Assembly (NCBI GenBank): GCA_026168455.1
Contig: CM047431.1
Location: 19,890,502-19,954,501 of the forward strand
Origin: Theocolax elegans
Taxonomy: Eukaryota > Arthropoda > Insecta > Hymenoptera > Cerocephalidae
Direction: 5' to 3'
DNA: 64,000 nucleotides
The notes under the pieces were generated by a model, which was not told where the DNA came from, ran no database searches, and was given only the letters and a program-made list of their open reading frames with translations. Position 1 is the stretch's first letter; each line of letters begins with the position of its first letter. The position numbers were made by a program, and so were the translations under genes. Of this stretch, positions 1 through 10,011 are shown piece by piece.

Positions 1-77
1 TGGGCAACGCGGCCCAACGGTTTATATTAATTACATTAATTAATTAATTTAATCGGGTACGCGAATACCACGTCACA
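1..77 (+). repeat. 5' LTR, last 77 bp only
   Basis: This stretch matches the end of the 3' LTR (about 10995-11071) and finishes in CGTCACA, the inverted partner of the LTR start TGTGACG. The rest of the LTR lies outside the window. Confidence 0.95.
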
Positions 78-79
78 AA

Positions 80-96
80 TGGCGACCGTGACAGGA
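80..96 (+). promoter_or_regulatory. tRNA-Arg-type primer-binding site
   Basis: TGGCGACCGTGACAGGA begins two bases after the LTR end. It is complementary to about 17 nt of the 3' end of an insect tRNA-Arg, CCA included. mdg1/412-type gypsy elements are known to use tRNA-Arg as primer. The tRNA match is from memory of insect tRNA-Arg, not from a search. Confidence 0.85.
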
Positions 97-1103
97 CGTT
101 CGGTTTCGTCCTCACCGATATTTAATTTAAATTAAAGAAAATTTGTCGGCCATCTTTTCGCGCGCGAGCAGTGTCGCGGCGAAACGTGAGCGGGTAGAGT
201 TTGAGAGAGAGAGAGAGAGAGAGAGTGAGTAGTTCGAGTTAGAGAGTGAGAGAGAGAGAGAGCGCGAGAGACGGCGTGTGAGACGCGTCTCTATACCGGA
301 GTATTCCCCCTCTTGCTCGGGTATCCGCGGAGAGGCATACATCAGTATATCGAGAGAGAGTTCGCGCGCGACCGTGTTTAGCCGGAAGCGCCCGATCTCA
401 CCGAGATCGGTCTCTCTCGATCGCAAGCTTGCCGGGAGATCTTTGCTTAGCTTGTATGGGAGCGGCAAAGTAGGGAGAGAGTAGCTTGCGCCGCGGATCG
501 CGGGCAGCGAGAATCCCCCCCGAATAGCGCAAAGGAAAGACTTCGCGAGAGCCGATCATCATCGGCTCTCTCCGATTGCGCCCGCGAGTGGGAGTGAGAG
601 AGAGAATCCCTAGTCGCGGGGAATCGGAGTAGGTGCTAGGCGGGCTATAGGTGTGTGAGTGAGAGAGATAGCGCGATCGCCTAGCCCCTTCGCGTGTATA
701 AGTCTTCGCAGCTGGTTTCGCCGATAGAAACCACTGCGGCGAATTATTTTTATTTTTCCCAATATAATAAAATAATTTCGTTCCCGCGCGGGATCTAGTA
801 TGTATTTTATGGTGTGAGAGTGTTTCAAAACTAGATCCTTTCGGGTGAGGTAGCTGCCCCACCTCCCCCCCTTTTAAAGAAAATTTTATATAATTTAATT
901 TTTCTTATCTACGGGACGCGGCGATAAAATTACTGTTATTTTATTTGAATTTGAGAGCGCAGTATTTTTATTTTGCTCTTCTCCCCTCCCTGACCCACAT
1001 ATATTATAATATAGTAATATAATTTAAATTGTGTTTATTATTTATTACTATTTATTTTTTATAATATATGTAACATTTTATTTGTGTGTGAATAAAATAT
1101 ATT

Positions 1104-1200
1104 TTACAACTATTGTTAATTATTTAGACTTGTTTGCAAGTTAAATAATTAACATTAAGTAACTTTGTGTGAATCAGCCGCAAAGTTACAATAGTTGTAA
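1104..1200 (+). other. Three-helix module 1: outer stem plus two hairpins
   Basis: TTACAACTATTG (1104-1115) pairs perfectly with CAATAGTTGTAA (1189-1200). Between them sit a 17-bp hairpin with a bulged G and TTTG loop (1115-1153) and a 9-bp hairpin (1159-1167 with 1181-1189). The layout is a three-way junction. Confidence 0.7.
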
Positions 1201-1364
1201 TATTAATTATTTAAGCTCGTGTGTGAGTAAAATAATTAAAATTATATTTATTACAATTATCTGACAGTAATTACTTGATTTAATATTTGGTATTTATTAA
1301 GTATTACTGCTCACGATACTTGTAATATATTTTTGTAAAATTTTGAGTGTGAGAAAATTTTTTT

Positions 1365-1460
1365 TTATAACTCGTGTTAATTGTTTAGACTTGTTGCAAG
1401 TTAAACAATTAATGTTAAGTATCTTTGTGTGATTGTTCCGCAAAGATACGAGAGTTGTAA
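1365..1460 (+). other. Three-helix module 2, covarying copy of module 1
   Basis: The layout matches module 1: an outer stem (about 1365-1374 with 1449-1460), hairpin one at 1377-1412 and hairpin two at 1419-1449. Relative to module 1, an A:T pair becomes G:C in hairpin one (AATTATTT/AAATAATT to AATTGTTT/AAACAATT). An A:T pair becomes T:A in hairpin two. The outer stem is imperfect. Confidence 0.65.
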
Positions 1461-2736
1461 AATATAATTATTTAGACTCGAGAGTGAGTTAAATAATCGA
1501 ATTTTTTTGCATGTATTTTAATGATCGGCATTTAACCTAATATTTCGTATTCGTTATTTGCTGTGAAATTTTAATATATGTTAAAAACTTTCTTTTCTCT
1601 TTTGTGTGTTTAAATTATATCTCCACACATTTTTGCCAATTATTTAGACTTGTTTGTTAGTTAAATAATTGGTTATAAATTTTTTTTTAGTGTGTTTGAG
1701 TAAAATAATTCGGTGTATAAATTTAATTGTTTAGACTTGTTAGCAAGTTAAATAATTAAATTTTCATTTCCTTTTCGTTCAATTTATTTAAAAAAGGGAA
1801 ATATAAATTATTTCAACTTGGTAGCAACATAAATTATTTATTTAGTCCTTTTTAGGGTAAAATAAATATATTTCGCTGAAAAATTGTTGTTTGGGACGAC
1901 AATTAGTGAAATAATTATTTTGTTGCAAACCTACCGTTGAAATAATTTAATTAAATTTGTGTTTGTTGTGTAGTGTAAATTATAAAGGAAATTTTTTTTT
2001 GTTGTTTTGGGCTTGGAAAAGCAAAATAATAAATAGTGTCTTGGTGTGTGTGAATCACAAGACATTGTATTTATTTTTATATTTATTTTAAAATTAATTA
2101 TTTAGGCTCGTTAGTGAGATAAATAATTTAATTTTTTCTTTGTTTTTTTTTTCCTTTATAATTTGTTGTTCTGTATTTATTAATAGATTGAAACTTTAAT
2201 TATTTCATTTTCCATAACAAAATAAATTCTTTTCGCCAGTGAGGAATCTTTTGGATTATAACTGGTGAGAGAGATATTTTGGGAAATCGTTAAATTTACC
2301 ATTACTGGTAAATTACCGACGATATTGAAATAATTTAAGGATTTCTTTTTGTTAATAATTAATTATTTTTGCTTGCAGAAGCAATTGTATAGAGTCTTGG
2401 TGCGTGTGAGTCACAAGACACTATTATAAACATTAATTATTTAGACTTGTGAGCAAGTTAAATAATTAATTTTAATTTGGTGCAAGTGTTAAGTGTGTGA
2501 TTTGTCACAACTTTAACCAACAAAATTTAATTATTTTGTCCTTCTAAGGACAAAATAAATTCCTTTTAAAGAAAATCTTTTGGATTTTAATTAAGTGAAT
2601 TAATTTTGTTGGTACACTAGTCGGTGCATTTTTACAATTTATTGTAATTAAGCCGACACCAAATTTTTTTTTTACTCGTTGGGAGTAATAATTATTTTAT
2701 TGTGGTGAGTCCAATAAAATAATTTCCAATTGAAAA

Positions 2737-4335
2737 TTGGATACTTCCGAAGTATTTGAAACACTAGGGATTTCATCTGAAATCCCGGTTGAGAGTACTT
2801 CTCCCGACGTAACACGTCGGCTGCTGCTGGTCAAAAAAATAATGGCCAGCAGCTATGAAGCCCGAATGGCCCAGCTTATGCGTGAATCACGCATAGCTAG
2901 GGATATTCGTCGGGAAACGAAGAAGCTTCCGATTGAGGCAGTGTATGCCCAGTTGGAGCATCTGAGTTTAAACGCAAATGGCGAAGAGGCGGAGTGCCGC
3001 GAACGCCTTTTGCGTCACCGGATAAGATGTGTAGACATTAATCTGGAAATACCATGGTTCCCTGAATACGATGAGAATGTAAGGGCAGAGCCTGCACATA
3101 AACCTCTAGTATGTCAGGAACTGTGGGAAATTAGGAAACCTCGTTCCAGGAAAGGGAGTGTGATCCCATCAGGAACGGAAGTTTCCTGCGAGTCCGAAAT
3201 GTCGGATCGCGAAAGGGTTGCTAGTGACAGAGCACCTATCCCTGAAGAAGATGGAGCTCTGTCACCAAGTGGTCTGTCCAGAAACTCGCCATTGAGTACT
3301 GCACAAAGCCCGAGGTTGGCACCAACAGGTGCTATACCTAAACGGTTTGGTGAGGTACTGGGAGCAAACATGACCACATCTGCAATCCCTTATGTTCCTG
3401 TTTCGGTGGCTGCAACCTCGTGCACAACCACTACGTCGACGGTTACGACCGTGACGACTGCTCAACTCGGAGGTTTTTATGCACCCGCACATTACCTCCC
3501 AATTGAAGAGCAGAGAAACAGCGGACATCTTGGCACTAGAGAGAGTGAAGTGCCAACACAACATTTTGACTTGGGTTCGCAGACGGAAGCCGACCGTCGT
3601 ACGTCACGAGGATACACCTCTAGACAATACGACAACAGGCAACCTGAAGCTAATACAACCGAACGTCAATTTGTTGATGATAGGAATGGATATGACCTTC
3701 CTAATGACGTCAGTGTTCAATCTTACGAAAAACCGAGGTTTGAACAGAGACGTCGTGAGACCTCTTCTAAGACTTGTGAAGGACAAGATAGAAGAGAGAG
3801 GCGTGAGTACACGACTCCAAACGGAAATTCACGACACCATCGTTCTGTGAGTAGAGCCTCAAGCAGCGATGAACGTCGTGAAAACTGTACGGAGAGACGT
3901 ACTCATAAACGTCAGTCCAACCGTAAACTCGACGACCGAGCACAGCCGGAAATTTCGGAGCAAGGTCACAGAGAGAGGTCGGACAGACGTAGAGAAACGC
4001 CTCGAGAGAATCGTGCGGTGGCCACTTGCGATCAGAGTACTCAGACGGATTCGTCCGATGGGTATCAGTCTGATCGCGAACCTGCTCGTAGGAGATCCGA
4101 TTCTCGTAGGGCGGCTGAAGGCCGACAAGAGAATAGGAATCCTTCTACCAGCAGGCGTAGGAGTTCCCGGACGGATAATAGAGATGACCGTCGGGAAAGA
4201 GAATCCTACGAGGCCAGGCCAAGGTATCGTGAAGACGATAACCGAACGCACGATCGGACAGGGTGCGCACGAGAGCTGCGTATCTGGAACATGTCCTTTG
4301 ATGGTGAGACCAAAAGGACGCGGAAGAGTTTCTGA
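2737..4335 (+). pseudogene. gag, N-terminal part (532-aa frame, then frameshift)
   Basis: Gag forms the retrotransposon particle. The frame opens at the first ATG after the leader. Residues of about 65-100 resemble a SAP-type helix-turn-helix motif. The middle is a long, disordered, Arg/Ser/Glu-rich stretch, probably nucleic-acid binding. Near the end begins the capsid-like gag domain. The frame breaks near 4313-4320, where an A run is one base shorter than in the duplicate copy at about 5545. The protein would otherwise continue into the capsid and zinc-knuckle region. The start choice and gag identity rest on position and on the downstream domains. Confidence 0.85.
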
Positions 4336-6632
4336 ACCGTTTGCACGACTTCAGAAATGACAACGAGTTCTCAGATCGCAGGATGTTCAGTGCCCTGCCC
4401 AATGTGTTCTCAAAATCAGCACTGTTCTGGTATAGAACAGTTCAGCCATCTCTTCGAGATTGGCGTGATTTTGAAATCGAGTTCCTAAATGAGTATGGCC
4501 GTATAATAAATGACGAAGATTTACTCATGGAACTTCGATCAAGAACACAAAATGAGGGAGAAAAGGCTACGACGTTCTTGAACTGTTTCAGAGCGATCGT
4601 GAATAAGTTTAAATGCCCTCCCTCATTAGAACAACAGGTGAAGATGGCCTACTCGCAGATGAGGCCAGATTACCGTAGGTACATACCAGTACGACAAATC
4701 AGGAATTTCTCTGATTTGACAAGCTACGGTAAAGAGTACGAGCAGCATTTAACATGGGACACGAAATTTTCCAACGTTAAACGCGAGAAGCTCGTACCAG
4801 AAGCTTTTCCGAAACAGAGTGGTGCAGCACGAGTTTCGGGTAAAGTGGCGACTGTTACCGAAAAGAGTAAGGATGAGTCTTCTCATTCGGATAAACAGTC
4901 GTCTAAGAAAACTATTAAGAAGAAGAGCAAGAAAAGTGCGGAAAACTCGCCAAACTCTTCTTCGAGCGAATACGAAGCAGCCGGTGTGTACGGTACTTCC
5001 AACGTCCGCTAATAGTTTTCAGAAACGATACGGCAAATCGAATAATGGAGTGAGTGCCCCCAATTCGAAATCCGTATCGTACGTGCCTGTTTCTCAACAG
5101 TCACCTGGGCAACAAAAACAGAGCTCGGGCAAAAGAGAAAGACGTGTTTTGACGAATTCTCAACTGCCCCAGCAAAACGTTTTTGTCCCACAAATGGCAC
5201 AAAACCTGGTGAGGTATGTGCAACCACAGGCGACGGCAGTAAATCCAACGAACCTGAGCACCAACTTTGTCGGCGTGTGTTTCACATGCCAAAAAGTCGG
5301 TCATAGGTCGTCGGATTGCCCGAGCCGAACATGCTACCGATGCGGAAACATTGGGCACTCCGCTGAGCAGTGCTCTACCGAATTGGTAGCAAAGGAGTGC
5401 CCGGACGGATAATAGAGATGACCGTCGGGAAAGAGATCCTACGAGCCAGGCCAAGGTATCGTGAAGACGATAACCGAACGCACGATCGGACAGGGTGCGC
5501 ACGAGAGCTGCGTATCTGGAACATGTCCTTTGATGGTGAGACCAAAAAGGACGCGGAAGAGTTTCTGAACCGTTTGCACGACTTCAGAAATGACAACGAG
5601 TTCTCAGATCGCAGGATGTTCAGTGCCCTGCCCAATGTGTTCTCAAAATCAGCACTGTTCTGGTATAGAACAGTTCAGCCATCTCTTCGAGATTGGCGTG
5701 ATTTTGAAATCGAGTTCCTAAATGAGTATGGCCGTATAATAAATGACGAAGATTTACTCATGGAACTTCGATCAAGAACACAAAATGAGGGAGAAAAGGC
5801 TACGACGTTCTTGAACTGTTTCAGAGCGATCGTGAATAAGTTTAAATGCCCTCCCTCATTAGAACAACAGGTGAAGATGGCCTACTCGCAGATGAGGCCA
5901 GATTACCGTAGGTACATACCAGTACGACAAATCAGGAATTTCTCTGATTTGACAAGCTACGGTAAAGAGTACGAGCAGCATTTAACATGGGACACGAAAT
6001 TTTCCAACGTTAAACGCGAGAAGCTCGTACCAGAAGCTTTTCCGAAACAGAGTGGTGCAGCACGAGTTTCGGGTAAAGTGGCGACTGTTACCGAAAAGAG
6101 TAAGGATGAGTCTTCTCATTCGGATAAACAGTCGTCTAAGAAAACTATTAAGAAGAAGAGCAAGAAAAGTGCGGAAAACTCGCCAAACTCTTCTTCGAGC
6201 GAATACGAAGCAGCCGGTGTGTACGGTACTTCCAACGTCGCTAATAGTTTTCAGAAACGATACGGCAAATCGAATAATGGAGTGAGTGCCCCCAATTCGA
6301 AATCCGTATCGTACGTGCCTGTTTCTCAACAGTCACCTGGGCAACAAAAACAGAGCTCGGGCAAAAGAGAAAGACGTGTTTTGACGAATTCTCAACTGCC
6401 CCAGCAAAACGTTTTTGTCCCACAAATGGCACAAAACCTGGTGAGGTATGTGCAACCACAGGCGACGGCAGTAAACCCAACGAACCTGAGTACCAACTTT
6501 GTCGGCGTGTGTTTCACATGCCAAAAAGTCGGTCATAGGTCGTCGGATTGCCCGAGCCGAACATGCTACCGATGCGGAAACATTGGGCACTCCGCTGAGC
6601 TGTGCTCTACCGAATTGGTAGCAAAGGAGTGC
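4166..6632 (+). repeat. 1.23-kb direct tandem duplication inside gag
   Basis: Bases 4166-5399 and 5400-6632 are nearly identical. The offset is 1234 bp, falling to 1232 bp through small indels. The junction shares only a CC/CCC microhomology. Differences seen include several one-base indels, three of them in runs of the same base, and a few substitutions (for example GAGCAG versus GAGCTG). The pattern fits either a recent slippage or unequal-crossover event, or an assembly error. Confidence 0.93.
4341..5412 (+). pseudogene. gag, first (broken) copy of capsid and zinc-knuckle region
   Basis: This continues gag in two frames: 4341-5012 for the capsid-like domain, rich in aromatic and Arg residues and typical of the retrotransposon gag family, and about 5010-5412 for the nucleocapsid part. 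Two CX2CX4HX4C knuckles are visible, starting CFTCQK and CYRCGN. An extra C near 5008 separates the two frames. The copy ends at 5412 with a stop created by the duplication junction, so it cannot lead into pol. Compare the intact second copy at 5400-6755. Confidence 0.85.
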
Positions 6633-6755
6633 CAGCTGTGTGGAACTAGTGGCGTTACACTCCAAACATGTCCTAACTGCGTCAGGTTCCTCCAAAACGT
6701 GGGAAACCTGAACGCAGGGCACCCGAGCTGCCCCGGGCGCCCTGCACTGCAGTAA
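5400..6755 (+). CDS. gag C-terminal half: capsid-like domain and zinc knuckles (second copy)
   Basis: A continuous frame reads through the capsid-like gag domain, a Lys/Ser-rich linker, and two CCHC knuckles (CFTCQKVGHRSSDC and CYRCGNIGHSAELC). A third Cys-rich stretch follows (CQLCGTSGVTLQTCPNC). It ends at TAA 6753-6755. The frame has no start of its own; without the duplication it would be the second half of the gag that begins at 2737, giving a protein of about 930 residues. Pol-type sequence continues in the -1 frame just past the stop. No canonical slippery heptamer is obvious at the gag end. Confidence 0.88.
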   Translation, partial: PGRIIEMTVGKEILRARPRYREDDNRTHDRTGCARELRIWNMSFDGETKKDAEEFLNRLHDFRNDNEFSDRRMFSALPNVFSKSALFWYRTVQPSLRDWRDFEIEFLNEYGRIINDEDLLMELRSRTQNEGEKATTFLNCFRAIVNKFKCPPSLEQQVKMAYSQMRPDYRRYIPVRQIRNFSDLTSYGKEYEQHLTWDTKFSNVKREKLVPEAFPKQSGAARVSGKVATVTEKSKDESSHSDKQSSKKTIKKKSKKSAENSPNSSSSEYEAAGVYGTSNVANSFQKRYGKSNNGVSAPNSKSVSYVPVSQQSPGQQKQSSGKRERRVLTNSQLPQQNVFVPQMAQNLVRYVQPQATAVNPTNLSTNFVGVCFTCQKVGHRSSDCPSRTCYRCGNIGHSAELCSTELVAKECQLCGTSGVTLQTCPNCVRFLQNVGNLNAGHPSCPGRPALQ

Positions 6756-7366
6756 GTAAACCGCATGGTTTACAAGGGCAAGAGTTTAAGGTTGGAGAAC
6801 CCTCTAAACTCTTTAAGAAGTCTAGCAAATCATTTGCTGACTTCTCTGAAGTCCTTTACGGAGATCAAATTCCCTCTCAGACCGAAGTTGGTGTTGAAAG
6901 TAAGTCTGAGTGTAAGGATCCTATACGTTCTGGGGATTCGACAGATGGAAAAGTTCTTAGAACACAACCTGTCAATCCCACCCGAGCTTTGCAAGGTAAA
7001 ACAGAACAAGGAACCTTATTAGACCAACAAAAGCGTGAGGCTAAAGTTTGGTCTAAGGAACTCCAAAGGCAAATATACTCTGATAGCAGAGATTTTATTG
7101 GTGAAGAAGGTGTAAAGAGATCGTTATCTCAGCCGCTTAGCACCATCGGAGTGAACGACCTTGGTTGTTGCTCATCGTCACCCCGTTGTGACACACCTAG
7201 TAATGAGGACAAGAAGCCCTTGGTGGAGAAGGAAATTGTCCTCAACAACGAGCCCTTGGTGGAGAAGGTAGTTGTCGATGGTGTGCATAACATGAACCGT
7301 ACAAGCTCGTTGCCGAGAAGTACAGTTCAGGGGGGGCAGATGCCGTACCAAGTACGTCTAAAATGA
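6752..7366 (+). pseudogene. gag-pol linker, N-terminal pol frame
   Basis: A frame in register -1 to gag opens at about 6752 and runs to a stop at 7364-7366. The product is Ser/Lys/Glu-rich and has no recognisable enzyme domain, as expected for the segment between nucleocapsid and protease. The frame is lost near a run of seven G at about 7331, after which coding potential moves to the protease/RT frame. A one-base indel in that run would account for the break. Confidence 0.6.
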
Positions 7367-7780
7367 CGCTTACGGCATCGACTCCTAACGACGATAGTCA
7401 AACCGATCAGATAATTGCTGGAATCCAATCGGATAACCGGCTATTCTTTTTGGTATGACTCGGTGGAAAGGACTTTAAAGCACTTTTCGATCCTGGCGCC
7501 ATGGTCTCTCTTGTACGATCAGATGTTGTCGAACAGTACAAGTTTAAATGGAGACCTGTCAAGGTTATCGTGAAAGGTGTGGCTGGACCAGCTCTTAAAG
7601 TCCTTGGCCTAATTGACATCCTATTCTGTGTAGAAGGCCTTGATGGCAATATCCAACTGAGAATTGTAGAGAATATTGAGCATTCCATCATTCTGGGTAT
7701 GGATTTTCTACAACATTGGAATATGGAAGTCAAATTAGGCGAAGCTGTTTGGCGTATTGGCGAGAGTGATTGGAGACACT
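7367..7780 (+). pseudogene. Retropepsin-like aspartic protease region
   Basis: The protease would cut Gag-Pol. In the RT frame, FDPGAMVSLV (D at about 7489) occupies the place of the family's D[ST]G active-site loop, and ILGMDFL at about 7690 matches the conserved C-terminal ILG motif. The serine or threonine of the active site is a proline here. A TGA at 7456-7458 interrupts the frame just upstream. The region continues directly into RT. Confidence 0.75.
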
Positions 7781-9627
7781 TCGTCAGAGATACATCTCAT
7801 GACATCGATTCGAGGATTTCCGCTGAATGTGCTGGTATAATTGAGATACAGGACGACCAGCGGAAACAAGTCAAAGAGTTAGTTGAAAGCCTACTCTTGC
7901 CCTCGGGAGACGTCCACGGCTTTACGACGTTAACGGAGCACCACATAGAGGTTGAGCCTGGTGCAAGACCGGTTCGTCATAAGCCAAGACGTATGTCTCC
8001 CAAGGTCCTCGAATTTGCCCAGAGTGAGGTCAAAAAGATGTTTGACAAGGGCATTATTGAACCGAGTGCGAGTGATTGGTCTGCTGCTCCGGTCATCGTC
8101 CGCAAGGACGAAGGAAGTTATCGCTTCTGTATCGATTTTCGAGACCTTAATGCAGTCACAAAACGTGATTCTTATCCAATTCCTAATATGGATACCATAT
8201 TGGATAAGCTGCATAATGCAAGGTATATATCGAGAATTGATCTTAAGAAAGCGTACTTCCAAATATTAATGGCCGAGGCGAGCCGGCATTATACTGCATT
8301 TGCTGTACCAGGGTCGGGGCTGTGGCAGTTCACGAGAATGCCTTTTGGCCTCATGAATGCTCCTATGACCTTTGCACGGCTTATAGATGCAATTTTCGGG
8401 CCTAAGGTGGAACCTCATGTGTTTGGTTATTTAGACGACTTGATCGTCATTACCGAAACTTTTGAGGACCATCTGAAATGGCTCGAATACGTACTAAGGA
8501 CGTTGAATGACGCTGGCCTCGAAGTGAATCGAGAGAAGTGTGAGTTCTGTTGTTCCAGTGTAACGTTCCTTGGGTACAAATTGGACGCGGACGGCTTGAG
8601 GCCTGACGAGGAACGAGTCGCTCCAGTCCTTAATTACCCTACTCCTCGTAATGTCAAACAGCTGAGATCCTTTCTCGGGATGGTAGGCTGGTACTCTCGA
8701 TTCATTAATCGAGAAGCTGACATTAAAGCTCCCCTTACCAAGTTGCTGCGTAAAGACCAGGCTTGGGATTGGGGCGAGGAGCAGGAGGAGGCGTTTCGTC
8801 AGCTTAGAGTTGCGTTAGCTGAAGCGCCTGTACTAGCCCGTCCAGACTTTTCTAAGCCATTTACCGTCCAAAGTGACGCTAGTGACTTAGCAATAGGTGC
8901 GGTGTTGACGCAACTGGACGACGAGGGTTTCGAGCATCCGATTGTCTACGTCAGTCGATTATTAAATCGCGCTGAACGTAATTACATGACAACGGAAAAA
9001 GAATGCTTGGCTCTCATATGGGCTATTAAGAGATTGAGACCATACATTGAGGCCTATCGATTTACGGCTGTGACCGACCATAGTGCTCTCATATGGCTCA
9101 AAAATCTCAAGGAGCCGTCGGGTAGGTTGGCACGATGGATACTTGAAATGCAGCAATGGGACTTTGAAATAGTGCATAAGAAAGGAGCCTTGCACTATGT
9201 CCCGGACGCGCTTTCTCGTGCCGTCAACCCAGACCCCGACGAAGAAGAGATTGCCTCGTTCGAAGTAATTACAGACCCATGGTATATTGCTAGATTAAAC
9301 GATGTACGCTCATGCCCTCAAAGATTTCCGGAGTGGAAAATTGAGGATGATATGCTATATCGTTTTACAAGTGATAAACTCTTGGACTCTGTAACAGAAC
9401 GAGAAGAAGGCTGGCGTCTTGTGCTACCCTTAGAGCAGAGGAACCGAGTTCTAGTAGATTCTCATTTCCACCCAGCTATGGGTCACATGGGAATTGAAAA
9501 AACTTACGAACGCGTTGCAAGAGATTACTATTGGCCAGGTATCTACCACGATACCCACCAATTTGTCTTACGGTGTCTGATATGTCAGAACTATAAGACG
9601 TCTCAAGCAGGTCCTCAAGGCTTATGA
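7501..9627 (+). CDS. pol: pol: protease end, reverse transcriptase, RNase H, integrase zinc domain
   Basis: One open frame of 708 residues, beginning at an internal Met within the protease. RT follows, with the Ty3/gypsy signatures IDLKKAYFQI, MPFGLMNAP and the catalytic YLDD at 8428-8439. RNase H then spans about 8860-9220, with its first acidic motif in QSDASD and TDHSAL further on. Last comes the integrase HHCC domain (about 9460-9605), with H and H in the HFHPAMGH segment and C and C in CLIC. The frame stops at 9627, immediately after HHCC, so the integrase catalytic core is absent. The RT and RNase H look intact; the polyprotein as a whole is not. Confidence 0.95.
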   Translation: MVSLVRSDVVEQYKFKWRPVKVIVKGVAGPALKVLGLIDILFCVEGLDGNIQLRIVENIEHSIILGMDFLQHWNMEVKLGEAVWRIGESDWRHFVRDTSHDIDSRISAECAGIIEIQDDQRKQVKELVESLLLPSGDVHGFTTLTEHHIEVEPGARPVRHKPRRMSPKVLEFAQSEVKKMFDKGIIEPSASDWSAAPVIVRKDEGSYRFCIDFRDLNAVTKRDSYPIPNMDTILDKLHNARYISRIDLKKAYFQILMAEASRHYTAFAVPGSGLWQFTRMPFGLMNAPMTFARLIDAIFGPKVEPHVFGYLDDLIVITETFEDHLKWLEYVLRTLNDAGLEVNREKCEFCCSSVTFLGYKLDADGLRPDEERVAPVLNYPTPRNVKQLRSFLGMVGWYSRFINREADIKAPLTKLLRKDQAWDWGEEQEEAFRQLRVALAEAPVLARPDFSKPFTVQSDASDLAIGAVLTQLDDEGFEHPIVYVSRLLNRAERNYMTTEKECLALIWAIKRLRPYIEAYRFTAVTDHSALIWLKNLKEPSGRLARWILEMQQWDFEIVHKKGALHYVPDALSRAVNPDPDEEEIASFEVITDPWYIARLNDVRSCPQRFPEWKIEDDMLYRFTSDKLLDSVTEREEGWRLVLPLEQRNRVLVDSHFHPAMGHMGIEKTYERVARDYYWPGIYHDTHQFVLRCLICQNYKTSQAGPQGL

Positions 9628-9664
9628 TTTAAATTGCCGTACACTTTCCTAAGGTGCGTAAGGC

Positions 9665-9820
9665 ATGTCTGCTAAACTGGCACCAAAGTATGACAGACCC
9701 TTTGAAGTTAAAGAAGTACTATCTCCAGTAGTTCTGAGACTAGAAGAGTCTGGTCGGAAACGGACCGAGGTACACATATCCGATGTGAAGAGATATGTAC
9801 CACCTCGGGTTGCCATGTAA
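9665..9820 (+). pseudogene. Integrase C-terminal remnant
   Basis: A 51-residue frame contains LAPKYDRPFEV and VHISDVKRY. It resembles the C-terminal beta-strand module of gypsy integrases, which binds DNA and helps target selection. It lies only about 40 bp after the truncated HHCC domain, so roughly 300 residues of core and linker have been deleted. The lone integrase core at 51222-51842 is the kind of sequence that is missing. Confidence 0.75.
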
Positions 9821-10011
9821 AGCGGTAGGGAAAACGTATCGGCGTACGTGAGAACAGTCAACGAAGGCTGGGCCTGGTGACTGTATGCCACGTCAATATC
9901 ATCCGAAGCACGAAGAATCATTGAAGCAGCCTCCAATTGAAGAAAAGAAGAGAAGCGTACAGCGCGCAGTCGTGGATAGATTGTGCCTTTCTTTCGACTC
10001 GGCCTTCCCGA

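Larger units (their letters stand above)
1104..2470 (+). other. Array of related hairpins in the leader
   Basis: At least seven inverted repeats share the pattern AATTRTTTAGACTYG, a short loop, then CRAGTTAAAYAATT. They lie at about 1115-1153, 1203-1238, 1377-1412, 1467-1498, 1636-1672, 1719-1762, 2094-2130 and 2432-2470. Most keep one unpaired G in the 5' arm. A second hairpin type follows or precedes some of them: GTAACTTTG/CAAAGTTAC at 1159-1189, GTATCTTTG/CAAAGATAC at 1419-1449, and GTCTTG-type stems at 2038-2063 and 2394-2419. Base changes between copies are matched on the opposite arm, which argues for selection on RNA or single-strand structure. Confidence 0.75.
97..2736 (+). other. 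Long structured 5' leader of the gypsy element
   Basis: No convincing coding frame is present over 2.6 kb. The first part (97-860) is GC-richer, with GA-dinucleotide runs at about 200-265. From about 870 it becomes strongly AT-rich and carries a series of related inverted repeats, described separately. Short ORFs on both strands here are low-complexity shadows. Such a leader normally holds packaging and translation signals; which parts do so here is unknown. Confidence 0.8.

Noticed and set aside
127..862. Overlapping ORFs on both strands in the gypsy leader
   Set aside because: Low-complexity Ser/Arg/Leu products caused by GA-dinucleotide runs and low stop density; no conserved motif.
1104..2470. 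CRISPR-like array
   Set aside because: Repeats are diverged inverted repeats with uneven spacing, inside a retrotransposon leader of an animal genome.
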